The notes under the pieces are model-generated. The model saw only the letters and a list, made by a program, of their open reading frames with translations. It searched no databases and had not been told where the DNA came from. The translations under genes and the position numbers were made by a program. A stretch of DNA of 64,000 bases, taken from NCBI RefSeq assembly GCF_016907365.1, contig NZ_JAFBBV010000001.1, positions 1,984,001-2,048,000 of the forward strand. The letters run 5' to 3'. Every line of letters begins with the position of its first letter. The first letter of the stretch is position 1. Shown piece by piece: positions 47,406 to 58,741 of this stretch. The stretch is from Oerskovia paurometabola. GTDB taxonomy: Bacteria > Actinomycetota > Actinomycetes > Actinomycetales > Cellulomonadaceae.

Positions 47406-48590
47406 ATGAGAATCACTCTGCGCAGAACTACGTCCGACGTGGCGGAACCGGGAACCAGCGGTCCCGCCCGCGTCGATGCCCGCACCAAGGCACTCACCAA
47501 GCGGCTCAAGCCCGGTGACGTCGCGGTCATCGACCACCTCGACATCGACCGGGTCGCGGCCGACGCCCTCGTCACCGCCAAGCCCCTCGCGGTGCTCAAC
47601 GCCGCGAAGTCGATCTCGGGCCGCTACCCGAACCTCGGTCCGGAGATCCTGGTCGACGCCGGGATCATCCTGATCGACGACCTCGGCAGCGGCATCATGA
47701 GCATCTCGGACGGTCGCGAGCTGCGCCTCGAGGACGGCAAGGTCTACGCGGGCGAGGACCTGCTCGCCGAGGGCGTGCGGCAGACCTCCGAGACGATCGC
47801 GGTGAGCCTCGACGAGGCCCGTGCAGGGCTGTCCGAGGAGATCGAGCGCTTTGCCGAGAACACCATGGACTACATGCGGCGCGAGCGGGAGCTCCTGCTC
47901 GACGGCGTGGGCGTCCCGGACATCCGTACCGACATCGAGGGCCGGCAGGTGCTCATCGTCGTGCGCGGCTACTACTACCGCGAGGACCTCGCGACGCTGC
48001 GCCCCTACATCAAGGAGTACCGTCCCCTGCTCATCGGGGTCGACGGCGGCGCCGACGCGATCCTCGACGCCGGCTGGAAGCCCGACATGATCGTGGGCGA
48101 CATGGACTCGGTCTCGGACCGCGCGCTCTCGTGCGGTGCCGAGATCGTGGTGCACGCCTACCGTGACGGCAAGGCTCCGGGGCTCGAACGGGTCCAGGCG
48201 CTCGGCGTCGAGCCGGTGGTCTTCCCGGCGACGGGCACGAGCGAGGACATCGCGATGCTCATGGCCGACGACAAGGGAGCAGAGCTCATCGTCGCCGTCG
48301 GCACGCACGCGACGCTCGTGGAGTTCCTCGACAAGGGCCGCTCGGGCATGGCCTCCACGTTCCTCACGCGCCTGCGCGTGGGCGGCAAGCTCGTCGACGC
48401 CAAGGGCGTCTCGCGCCTCTACCAGCACCGGATCTCGAACCTGCAGCTCACGCTGCTGTCCCTCGCGGGGCTCTTCGCCGTGATCATGGCGATGTGGTCC
48501 ACCGCCGCCGGACAGACGGTCTTCGGCATCATCGGCGCCCGGTTCGACGACTTCGTCTCGTGGATCGGCGCACTGTTCGGGGGCGCATGA
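47406..48590 (+). CDS. steA: Septation/cell-separation protein SteA
   Basis: A 394-residue protein with a soluble region (about 1-340) related to thiamin pyrophosphokinase-like folds (LLIGVDGGADAILDAGWKPDMIVGDMDSVSDRAL) and two hydrophobic C-terminal segments (LQLTLLSLAGLFAVIMAMWST and an amphipathic end). This matches SteA, which in Corynebacterium acts with SteB at the division site to control cell separation. It lies directly downstream of recN and upstream of steB, the same order as in Corynebacterium. The GDMDSVSD motif is intact, but nucleotide chemistry is not shown for SteA. Its stop is overlapped by the ATG of a 29-codon ORF. Confidence 0.85.
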   Translation: MRITLRRTTSDVAEPGTSGPARVDARTKALTKRLKPGDVAVIDHLDIDRVAADALVTAKPLAVLNAAKSISGRYPNLGPEILVDAGIILIDDLGSGIMSISDGRELRLEDGKVYAGEDLLAEGVRQTSETIAVSLDEARAGLSEEIERFAENTMDYMRRERELLLDGVGVPDIRTDIEGRQVLIVVRGYYYREDLATLRPYIKEYRPLLIGVDGGADAILDAGWKPDMIVGDMDSVSDRALSCGAEIVVHAYRDGKAPGLERVQALGVEPVVFPATGTSEDIAMLMADDKGAELIVAVGTHATLVEFLDKGRSGMASTFLTRLRVGGKLVDAKGVSRLYQHRISNLQLTLLSLAGLFAVIMAMWSTAAGQTVFGIIGARFDDFVSWIGALFGGA

Positions 48591-48676
48591 GCCGCCGGAC
48601 GATCGACCTCATCTCCCTGACGCGCACCGATCGCACGTCGCCCCGTACGGACACGAAGGACGCAACAGCACAGTGA
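48587..48676 (+). CDS. Possible 29-residue bridging ORF between steA and steB
   Basis: An ATG at 48587 overlaps the steA stop (ATGA) and the reading frame ends at TGA 48674-48676, which overlaps the GTG start of steB (GTGA). The product would be 29 residues, basic and Thr/Arg/Asp-rich (MSRRTIDLISLTRTDRTS, then PRTDTKDATAQ). Joining one stop and the next start exactly suggests a device for passing ribosomes from steA to steB, whose start has only a distant GAAGGA. It could also be chance. No domain is visible. Confidence 0.35.
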   Translation: MSRRTIDLISLTRTDRTSPRTDTKDATAQ

Positions 48677-49746
48677 TCGACTTCAGGTACCACATCGTCT
48701 CGTTGATCTCGGTCTTCCTGGCGCTGGCGGTCGGGATCATCCTGGGCGCAGGTCCGCTCCAGGGTGCGATCGGTGACCAGCTCACGGGACAGGTCGAGCA
48801 GCTGCGGCTCGAGCGCAACGAGCTGCGCGACCAGCTCGACGCCACGAACCTCGAGGCCGCCGACAACGAGGAGTTCATCGGCGCGGCCGGCCCCCAGCTC
48901 GTCGCCGGCTCCCTCCAGGACCGCCGGGTCGCCGTGGTCGACCTCGGCAAGGTCGACGGCGACCGCTACGAGGCCGTGCAGAAGCAGCTGGAGAGCGCCG
49001 GCGCGAGCGTCGTCGGGCACGTCCGGCTCCACGATGCCTGGACGTCGAAGGACCAGACGGACGCGCGCAAGACCGTCGCGACCGAGGTGACCAACCTCGT
49101 GTCCGGTGTCGAGGACGCCGGGACCGACGAGAAGCTGGCTGCCGCGCTCGCCACGTCGCTCAGCGCGAAGCAGCTCGCCGCCCCCGAGGCCCGCACCTCG
49201 GAGGCCGTGCTGATCGAGCAGAAGCTGGCCGAGGCAGAGCTCCTCGAGGTCGTGCAGCAGCAGGACGTACCCGCCGACGTCATCCTTCTCCTGGAACCCC
49301 AGCCGAAGGCCGTCCCTGCGGCCGGCACGACGGAGGAAGCCTCCGTCGACGAGGCCAAGGCCTACGCGGTCGACATCGAGGTCCTGCTCGCCCAGGCAGC
49401 GCAGGCGCGGTCCGAGGGCTCGCTCGTCGCGGGCTCGACCCCCGTGCCGGGCGACCTGATCTCGACCATCACGGCCGACGCCGACCTCGCGGCGGTCCTC
49501 TCCACGGTCAGCGGTATCGAAGAGCCTGCCGGTCAGATCTCGGTCCCGCTGGCTCTCGCGGCACGCCTGGGCGACAAGGTCGGTCAGTTCGGCTTCGAGG
49601 AGGGCGCGACGGCGGTCATCCCGCCGGCCGTCCAGCTCCCGCCCGTCGACCGCGCGCCCCTCGGCGCCCCGGGCACGGCCACCGACACCGGCGACACCGG
49701 CACGACAGGCGACACCGGCACGACCGGCGAGCAGACGGAGGGCTGA
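48673..49746 (+). CDS. steB: SteB / MctB-type membrane-anchored protein
   Basis: A 357-residue protein with an N-terminal transmembrane helix (IDFRYHIVSLISVFLALAVGIILGAGPLQG, about 2-31), a coiled-coil stretch (about 33-62, GQVEQLRLERNELRDQLDATNLEA) and an extracytoplasmic domain. The N-terminal signature FRYHIVSLxxVFLALAxGIxxG is that of the MctB/SteB family: MctB of Mycobacterium tuberculosis is a copper-resistance porin-like protein, and SteB of Corynebacterium works with SteA in septation. Location after steA favours the SteB role. The C-terminus ends in a Thr/Gly/Asp repeat (DTGDTGTTGDTGTTG). GTG at 48673 is coupled to the upstream ORF. Confidence 0.85.
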   Translation: MIDFRYHIVSLISVFLALAVGIILGAGPLQGAIGDQLTGQVEQLRLERNELRDQLDATNLEAADNEEFIGAAGPQLVAGSLQDRRVAVVDLGKVDGDRYEAVQKQLESAGASVVGHVRLHDAWTSKDQTDARKTVATEVTNLVSGVEDAGTDEKLAAALATSLSAKQLAAPEARTSEAVLIEQKLAEAELLEVVQQQDVPADVILLLEPQPKAVPAAGTTEEASVDEAKAYAVDIEVLLAQAAQARSEGSLVAGSTPVPGDLISTITADADLAAVLSTVSGIEEPAGQISVPLALAARLGDKVGQFGFEEGATAVIPPAVQLPPVDRAPLGAPGTATDTGDTGTTGDTGTTGEQTEG

Positions 49747-49751
49747 GACCA

Positions 49752-50674
49752 GTGGGCACCTTCCTGCGCGCCGTCGGCGCCGCACTCACCTCGGCCGCGG
49801 CCACGGCGACCGCCCGCGCGTACCTCGACGCCACCCCGCCCGGCGGGGACGAACGCTGGACCCGGACCAACCACCGTGGGGAGCCCATCAGCCTGCTCGA
49901 GGGCCCGGCGGTCGCCGCGGGTCTCGTGGCAGGGGCTCTCGTCGCAGGACCCGACGCCCGCACCCGCACCGCGGCCGCACTGGCGACCGCGGGAGGCGGC
50001 GCGTTCGGGCTGGTCGACGACCTCGCCGAGGACGCCTCGACCCGGACCAAGGGCATCAAGGGGCACGTCGGTGCGCTGCTCGAGGGGCGAGTGACCACGG
50101 GGGGCCTCAAGGTCCTGGGGATCGGGACGACGTCGCTCACGGCGGCTTTCGTCGGTACGCGCCGGACCGGCTCGGCCCTCGGGTACCTGACGGACGTCGC
50201 GGTCAACGGCTCGATCGTCGCGCTCAGCGCCAACCTCTTCAACCTTCTCGACCTGCGTCCCGGGCGCGCGCTCAAGGCGGGCGCCGCCCTGGCGGTCCCG
50301 CTCGCGGCCACGCCCGTAGGAGCGACGTCGGGCGCGGTGCTCGGTGCGGCGGCCGCAGCCGCTCCCGGCGACCTGGGCGAGCGCGACATGCTCGGCGACG
50401 GGGGCGCGAACGCGCTCGGCGCTCTGGTCGGCACGCAGATCGCGTTCGGTGCGCCACGGCCGGTGCGCCTGCTCGCGCTCGCCGGCATCCTGGGCCTCAA
50501 CGTGGCGAGCGAGAAGGTCAGCTTCTCGAAGGTCATCGACGGCAACCAGGTGCTGCGCCGCGTGGACCAGTGGGGCCGCCGTCCGGCGTCCACCACCGGG
50601 GCGTCCACCACCGCCATCCCCGCCAGCACCGCGACGACCACCGACCCGTCGCCGTCCGGACAGGACGCACCGGC

Positions 50675-50678
<4 letters not shown>
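49752..50678 (+). CDS. Short MraY/WecA-like membrane protein with altered motifs
   Basis: A 308-residue multi-pass membrane protein. Three segments mirror the polyprenyl-phosphate phosphosugar transferase motifs: FGLVDDLAEDASTRTKGIKG (DDxxD-like), NLFNLLDLRPGRALK (in place of NxxNxxDGxDGL) and DMLGDGGANALGALVG (like GDxGSLxLGG). The substitutions set it apart from true MraY or WecA, which are also longer, so it may be a specialised enzyme or an inactive relative. It lies between steB and murJ in a cell-envelope cluster. GTG at 49752 has GGAGGG at 49737-49742. The Thr/Ser/Pro-rich C-terminus looks disordered. Confidence 0.72.
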
Positions 50679-54167
<3,489 letters not shown>

Positions 54168-54168
54168 C

Positions 54169-54813
54169 GTGAGCGTCCGCCCGCTCGCTGACGTCCCGGT
54201 GGCCCGGGACGTCAGCGAGGAGCGTGTCCTGCACGCGGGCCGCATCTTCGACCTGCGCTCGGAGTCCGTGGACCTGGGCGAGGGTGGCGTCGTGACGCGC
54301 GAGTTCGTCGACCACCCCGGTGCGGTCGCGATCGTCGTGCTCGACGAGGACGAACGGGTCCTGCTGCTGCACCAGTACCGGCACCCGGTGCGGCGCGAGC
54401 TGTGGGAGCCGCCGGCCGGTCTGCTCGACGTGGACGGGGAGGACGCGCAGGCCGCGGCCGCCCGGGAGCTGCTCGAGGAGGCGGACCTGCGCGCTGCGCG
54501 CTGGGACGTCCTGGCGGACTACTACACGTCGCCGGGCGGCAGCAACGAGGCCCTGCGGGTCTTCCTCGCGCGTGACCTGTCGCAGGTCCCCGAGGCCGAG
54601 CGCCACGAGCGTGAGGCCGAGGAGCTGGGCATGGAGCTGCGCTGGGTGCCGCTCGACGAGGCCGTGTCCGCGGTCCTGGCGGGGGACCTGCACAACCCGT
54701 CGGCCGTCGTCGGGATCCTGGCGGCCGCCGCCGCGCGCGCGACCGGCTGGTCCGCCCTGCGCCCGGCCGACAGCCCGTGGCCCGAGCGGCGCGGGGGAGA
54801 CCCGCGCGCCTGA
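54169..54813 (+). CDS. NUDIX hydrolase, probable ADP-ribose pyrophosphatase
   Basis: A 214-residue NUDIX protein. The Nudix box is GLLDVDGEDAQAAAARELLEEADL (about residues 84-107), with the metal-binding REL(L)EEA core. The preceding VLLLHQYRHPVRRELWEPPAG and following YYTSPGGSNEALRVFLARDL are typical of ADP-ribose pyrophosphatases, which cleave ADP-ribose to AMP and ribose-5-phosphate. GTG at 54169 starts 1 nt after the pyrG stop. In many actinobacteria xerD follows; here a terminator and an opposing gene follow instead. Confidence 0.9.
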   Translation: MSVRPLADVPVARDVSEERVLHAGRIFDLRSESVDLGEGGVVTREFVDHPGAVAIVVLDEDERVLLLHQYRHPVRRELWEPPAGLLDVDGEDAQAAAARELLEEADLRAARWDVLADYYTSPGGSNEALRVFLARDLSQVPEAERHEREAEELGMELRWVPLDEAVSAVLAGDLHNPSAVVGILAAAAARATGWSALRPADSPWPERRGGDPRA

Positions 54814-54834
54814 GGGGCGTACCGCAGCACTGCC

Positions 54835-54875
54835 ACGAAGGGCCCGACGGCGTCACGCGCCGTCGGGCCCTTCGT
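54835..54875. terminator. Terminator between the NUDIX gene and the convergent glucosidase gene
   Basis: ACGAAGGGCCCGACGGCG (54835-54852) pairs perfectly over 18 bp with CGCCGTCGGGCCCTTCGT (54858-54875), loop TCACG. It lies 21 bp after the NUDIX stop and before the end of the leftward gene, so it may serve both. A TTCGT end replaces a T-run. Confidence 0.88.
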
Positions 54876-54909
54876 CGTACCCCCGGGGTGGTCGCCCGGG
54901 GTGCTCGCC

Positions 54910-57207
54910 TCAGCTCGTGACCGTGAAGCCCGCCACGAGCAGCGCCTCGTCGCGCGACGACGGTCCGACGAGCAGCTCGAACGCGCCGGGCTCGACGACG
55001 CGCCGACCCTGGGCGTCGACGAGCGTGCAGTCCGCGACGGCGACCTCGAGGTCGACCACGAGCGACTCGCCCGGGGCGAGGTCGACCTGCCGGTACGCCT
55101 TGAGCTCCTTCTCGGCCCACGTCACGGACGTCACGGTGTCGCGCACGTAGACCTGGACGGTCTCCCGGGCCGGCCGCGCGCCCGTGTTGGTGACCGTGAC
55201 CTGCGCGTGCACGGTGTCGTCGAGCCCCAGCGCGGTGTCGAGGACGGTCAGCGCCGAGTACTCGAGCGTCGTGTAGCTCAGGCCCTCGCCGAACGCGAAG
55301 GGCGGGCGCTGCGTGAGGTCGGCGTAGCGGGTCCCGTGCTGGCCGGGGAGCTGGTTGTAGTACACGGGAAGCTGCCCGACGTGCTCCGCGAACGACAGGG
55401 GCAGGCGGCCCGACGGCTCGACCAGACCGAGCACGAGCTCGGCGATCGCCCGCCCGCCGCGCATGCCGGGGTTGGCGGCCCACACGATCGCGGCCGCGTC
55501 GCGTGCCGAGGGCGGCAGGACGAGCGGCTTGGACGCGACCACCACGACGACCAGCGAGGTCCCGGTCGCGGCGAGCGCGTCGAGGAGCGCGACCTGTGCG
55601 CCCACGAGGTCGAGCGTCGCGGTCGACCGTCCCTCGCCCACGAGCTCGATCCGGTCCCCGACGACTGCCACGACGTAGTCGGCGTCGTGCGCGGCCGCGA
55701 CGGCCTCGGCGATCAGGTCGGCGTCCGGTGCGGCGGGCAGCACGACCTGGGGGCGGGGCTGCCCGTCGGGGAACAGCTCGCCGTCCGGGTCGGGGACGAG
55801 CGTCAGGATGTCGGCACCTCGTGCGTGCGTGACGGTCCACCCGGCGGGGACGTGGTCGCGGAACCCGTCGAGCACCGTCTGGGTCATCTCGCGCGGGTGC
55901 CCGTCGGGCAGCCAGTCGGCCTGACCGGACCGTCCGGCCCAGTCGCCGAGCTGGGTGTCCGGGTCGTCCGCGTTGGGCCCGACGACCGCGATCCGGCGTA
56001 CGGGGCGCCCCGGGGCGTCGGCGCGGGCCGCGCGTCCGTCCGGCCCGGCGACATGCCCTCCGTCGAGGGGCAGCGTGCCGTCGTTGGCGAGCAGGACGAG
56101 CGAGCGCCGCGCGACCTCGAGGTTGAGGTCCGCGTGCTGCGCGCAGCCGATGACCTCGGCCTGCCGGGCCGGGTCGGGGCGGCGTGGGTCCTCGAACAGG
56201 CCGAGCTCGAACTTCAGGGTGAGGATGCGTGCGACGGCGGCGTCGAGGTCGACCTCGTCGAGCAGCCCCTGGCGGACGGCGTCCTGCGCTCCCTCGAAGA
56301 ACTGCGGGGTCGTCATGACCATGTCGTTCCCCGCGCGGACCGCCGCGGCCGCGGCGTGGGTGTGGTCGGGCTGGATGTGCTGCTCCCAGACCATGCGTCC
56401 CACGTTGTCCCAGTCCGTGACGAGGGTCCCGGTGTAGCCCCACTCGCCGCGCAGCACCTCGCTCAGGAGCCAGTCGTTGACCGTGATCGGGACGCCGTCC
56501 ATCGACTGGTAGCCCAGCATGAAGGTTCGGCACCCCTCGCGCGCGACGCGCTCGAACGGCGGGAGGAACCAGGAGCGCAGCTTGCGCCGTGAGATGTCGG
56601 CCTCGCTCGCGTCGCGCCCACCCTGGGTCTCGGAGTACCCGGCGAAGTGCTTGGCGGTCGCGAGGATCGCCGTCGGGTCGCTCAGACCCTCGCCCTGGTA
56701 CCCGCGGACCATCGCGGACGCGAGCTCGCCGATGAGGAACGGGTCCTCGCCGAACGTCTCGCTGACCCGGCCCCAGCGCAGGTCGCGCGTGATGCACAGG
56801 ACGGGCGAGAAGGTCCAGTGGTTGCCGGTCGAGGCGACCTCGACCGCTGTGGCCCGGGCGACCTGCTCGAGCAGCCCGGGACTCCAGGTCGCTGCCATGC
56901 CGAGCTGGGTCGGGTAGATCGTCGCCCCCTCCCAGAACGAGTGCCCGTGGATGGCGTCCTCGGCGATGAGCAGGGGGATCCCGAGGCGGGTCGCGGACGC
57001 CAGCTCGTGTGCGCGCAGGACGTTCTCGGGGCAGGTGTGCAGGATCGAGCCGACGTGGATCTCGGTCACGAGCCGCTCGACGCCGTCGGCCGCGTTGAGC
57101 TGCATCATCTGTCCGACCTTCTCCGCGAGCGTCATGCGGCCGACGAGGTCGGCCACGCGGGAGGGCACCGGGAGAGTGGGGTCCTGGTAGGGGAGGCGGT
57201 CGGACAT
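54910..57207 (-). CDS. Glycoside hydrolase family 3 beta-glucosidase/xylosidase-type enzyme
   Basis: A 765-residue GH3 enzyme. The N-terminal TIM-barrel (about 15-340) has LAEKVGQMMQLN, IPLLIAEDAIHGHSFW, AKHFAGYSETQGGRDASEADIS and the nucleophile Asp265 in TLVTDWDNVGRM. The alpha/beta sandwich domain (about 380-585) contains RRIAVVGPNADD and IVWAANPGMRGGRAIAELVLG; a C-terminal fibronectin III-like domain (about 660-750, VTVTNTGARPARETVQVYV) follows. There is no signal peptide, so it is probably cytoplasmic and hydrolyses imported oligosaccharides from beta-glucans or xylan; exact specificity is not clear. ATG at 57207 has GAAGGG 7 nt upstream. A tetO-like dyad lies in its promoter region. Confidence 0.93.
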   Translation of the reverse strand: MSDRLPYQDPTLPVPSRVADLVGRMTLAEKVGQMMQLNAADGVERLVTEIHVGSILHTCPENVLRAHELASATRLGIPLLIAEDAIHGHSFWEGATIYPTQLGMAATWSPGLLEQVARATAVEVASTGNHWTFSPVLCITRDLRWGRVSETFGEDPFLIGELASAMVRGYQGEGLSDPTAILATAKHFAGYSETQGGRDASEADISRRKLRSWFLPPFERVAREGCRTFMLGYQSMDGVPITVNDWLLSEVLRGEWGYTGTLVTDWDNVGRMVWEQHIQPDHTHAAAAAVRAGNDMVMTTPQFFEGAQDAVRQGLLDEVDLDAAVARILTLKFELGLFEDPRRPDPARQAEVIGCAQHADLNLEVARRSLVLLANDGTLPLDGGHVAGPDGRAARADAPGRPVRRIAVVGPNADDPDTQLGDWAGRSGQADWLPDGHPREMTQTVLDGFRDHVPAGWTVTHARGADILTLVPDPDGELFPDGQPRPQVVLPAAPDADLIAEAVAAAHDADYVVAVVGDRIELVGEGRSTATLDLVGAQVALLDALAATGTSLVVVVVASKPLVLPPSARDAAAIVWAANPGMRGGRAIAELVLGLVEPSGRLPLSFAEHVGQLPVYYNQLPGQHGTRYADLTQRPPFAFGEGLSYTTLEYSALTVLDTALGLDDTVHAQVTVTNTGARPARETVQVYVRDTVTSVTWAEKELKAYRQVDLAPGESLVVDLEVAVADCTLVDAQGRRVVEPGAFELLVGPSSRDEALLVAGFTVTS

Positions 57208-57294
57208 GGGGTGTCCCTTCGAGACGACGACGGTGGCGCGGGGGCGGAGGTCCGGGGCGGTGGGCCGGGGGGCGTCCGCGGGCGGTCCGAGAAA

Positions 57295-57311
57295 ACCATA
57301 CACTGATAGGT
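57295..57311 (-). promoter_or_regulatory. TetR-type operator upstream of the GH3 gene
   Basis: On the minus strand 57311-57295 reads ACCTATCAGTGTATGGT. It is an imperfect dyad, ACC-N3-CA-N-TG-N3-GGT, and shares CTATCAGTG with the classical tetO half-site. It stands about 88 bp upstream of the GH3 start and between that gene and the tetR gene, in an AT-rich patch that also offers a -10-like TATGGT. The match suggests that the neighbouring TetR protein represses the glucosidase gene. Binding is inferred. Confidence 0.6.
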
Positions 57312-57378
57312 AAATGGTCCGGCGCGAAGGAGCGAGAGGGTGGAGGGACGCCGCCAGAACCCCCGGCGCGGCCGTGGA

Positions 57379-57951
57379 CTAGGGCCGCGCCAGGCCGAGC
57401 ACGTCGTACAGCAGCGTGTCGAGCGGGCCCTCGAGGCTCGCTTCGTCGTCGACCATCCACTGGAGCTGCGCTCCGTCGGCGGTCGCCAGGATCAGACGGG
57501 CGAGAGCGTCGGGGTCGAGGCGCCCGGGCAGCTCGCCGGCCTCCTGCCGGGCGACGACGTCGTCGCGCAGCGTGGCCCGCAGACCCGCGTACCGCTGGGC
57601 CAGGACCTCGTGCGCCGGGTGCTCACGGTCGCGGGCCGCGGCCGTGAGGGACACGAACAGCTCGACGAGGCCGGGGCGCTCGGCGTTGCCCCGGACGTTC
57701 TCGGCGAGCGTGCGGGGAGCGTCGTGGTGCAGGGGCCGACCGGTCTGGTCCCGTCGCACGATCACCTGGGTCAGCAGGTCCTCGCGCGAGTCGAAGTAGT
57801 GCATGACCCCCGCGACCGTGAGCCCGCAGCGCGCCGCGATGGTCCGCAGGCTCGTGCCGCGGTACCCCTCGTCGGCGAAGACCTCGAGCGCGACGTCGAG
57901 GATCTCCTCGCGCTTGAGCCGCCCCTTCGCGTACACCCCGTCCCTCGCCAC
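57379..57951 (-). CDS. TetR-family transcriptional regulator
   Basis: A 190-residue TetR-family protein. The N-terminal helix-turn-helix domain (about 10-58) is KREEILDVALEVFADEGYRGTSLRTIAARCGLTVAGVMHYFDSREDLL; the C-terminal ligand-binding and dimerisation part (about 70-185) is all-helical and not assignable to a ligand. It lies between the sugar acetyltransferase gene (divergent) and the GH3 gene (same direction), with a tetO-like dyad before the latter, so it probably senses a sugar-derived ligand for this group. GTG at 57951 begins the conserved protein but has no obvious ribosome binding site; a GTG 15 nt downstream is possible. Confidence 0.88.
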   Translation of the reverse strand: MARDGVYAKGRLKREEILDVALEVFADEGYRGTSLRTIAARCGLTVAGVMHYFDSREDLLTQVIVRRDQTGRPLHHDAPRTLAENVRGNAERPGLVELFVSLTAAARDREHPAHEVLAQRYAGLRATLRDDVVARQEAGELPGRLDPDALARLILATADGAQLQWMVDDEASLEGPLDTLLYDVLGLARP

Positions 57952-57966
57952 CCGACGATCCTATGC

Positions 57967-57994
57967 GTGACCGCACCCTGCCGACCGGTAGCGT
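57967..57994 (+). promoter_or_regulatory. Promoter of the sugar O-acetyltransferase gene
   Basis: GTGACC (57967-57972), a 16-nt spacer and TAGCGT (57989-57994) precede the ATG at 58026; AGGAGA is the ribosome binding site. The 14-mer CCGACCGGTAGCGT at 57981-57994 recurs exactly at 43321-43334, which may reflect a shared -10 context. Confidence 0.5.
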
Positions 57995-58025
57995 GCGACG
58001 CCCACCGAACGACCAGGAGACCACG

Positions 58026-58649
58026 ATGACCACCGAGCAGTACCGCTCCGTCCGAGCACGCATGAACACGGGCGAGCCCTACGTGGACTTCGGCGACGGC
58101 CTCGAGCAGCTCGAGGCCGAGCGCGTCGCGGGCAAGGAGCTCGCCTACGACTTCAACCACTCACGACCGGGCCAGGTCGCCGAGCGTGCCGCCATCCTGG
58201 GCGAGCTGTTCGGGTCGATCGGCGAGGGTGTGTGGATCGAGCCGCCGCTCAGCGTGTCCTACGGGTCGCACGTGCACCTCGGGGACCACGTCTACGCCAA
58301 CTTCGACCTGGTCCTCGTCGACGACGCCGACATCCACGTCGGTGACCGGGTCCTGTTCGCCCCGCACGTCACGATCGCCACGGCCGGTCACCCCCTCTCG
58401 CCCGAGGCCCGTCGCGGCGGGTCCCAGTTCTCGCTGCCCGTGCGCATCGAGGACGACGTCTGGATCGGGTCGAACGTCGTCGTCCTGCCCGGGGTCACGA
58501 TCGGCGCGGGCTCGGTCATCGGCGCCGGCAGCGTCGTGACGCGCGACGTCCCGCCGCGCGTGCTCGCGGTCGGCTCGCCGTGCCGCGTGCTGCGCCCGGT
58601 CGACGACCAGGACCGCGAGGCGCTCGCCGCGGGGACGCCGGTCGCCTGA
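58026..58649 (+). CDS. Sugar O-acetyltransferase (maltose/galactoside acetyltransferase family)
   Basis: A 207-residue left-handed beta-helix acetyltransferase of the Maa/LacA/NodL family, which moves acetyl from acetyl-CoA to a sugar hydroxyl. The Maa-type N-terminal helix domain (EQYRSVRARMNTGEPYVDFGDGLEQLEAERVAGKELAYDFN) is followed by hexapeptide repeats (VWIEPPLSVSYGSHVHLGDHVYANFD, VWIGSNVVVLPGVTIGAGSVIGAGSVVTRDVPPRVLAVGSPCRVLR); the catalytic His is in IATAGHPL. The ATG at 58026 has AGGAGA upstream. It is divergent from tetR and near a glucosidase gene, consistent with a small sugar-handling locus. Confidence 0.93.
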   Translation: MTTEQYRSVRARMNTGEPYVDFGDGLEQLEAERVAGKELAYDFNHSRPGQVAERAAILGELFGSIGEGVWIEPPLSVSYGSHVHLGDHVYANFDLVLVDDADIHVGDRVLFAPHVTIATAGHPLSPEARRGGSQFSLPVRIEDDVWIGSNVVVLPGVTIGAGSVIGAGSVVTRDVPPRVLAVGSPCRVLRPVDDQDREALAAGTPVA

Positions 58650-58664
58650 CGCGGACGGACCCGT

Positions 58665-58691
58665 GCCCGACGGCGTCGCGCTCCGTCGGGC
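58665..58691 (+). terminator. Terminator after the acetyltransferase gene
   Basis: GCCCGACGG (58665-58673) pairs with CCGTCGGGC (58683-58691), a 9-bp stem with a 9-nt loop, 16 bp after the stop. It has no T-run. It separates this gene from the SARP-family gene downstream. Confidence 0.65.
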
Positions 58692-58741
58692 CCCGGCGTC
58701 ACCGCCAGGGTGCGCGGCCCGCGCGCACTAGAGTGTGGCGG

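Noticed and set aside
54212..57460. A 1082-codon minus-strand frame overlapping the GH3 gene
   Set aside because: Same-strand shadow in another frame; composition is Arg/Pro/Ala-rich, whereas the GH3 frame has all family motifs.
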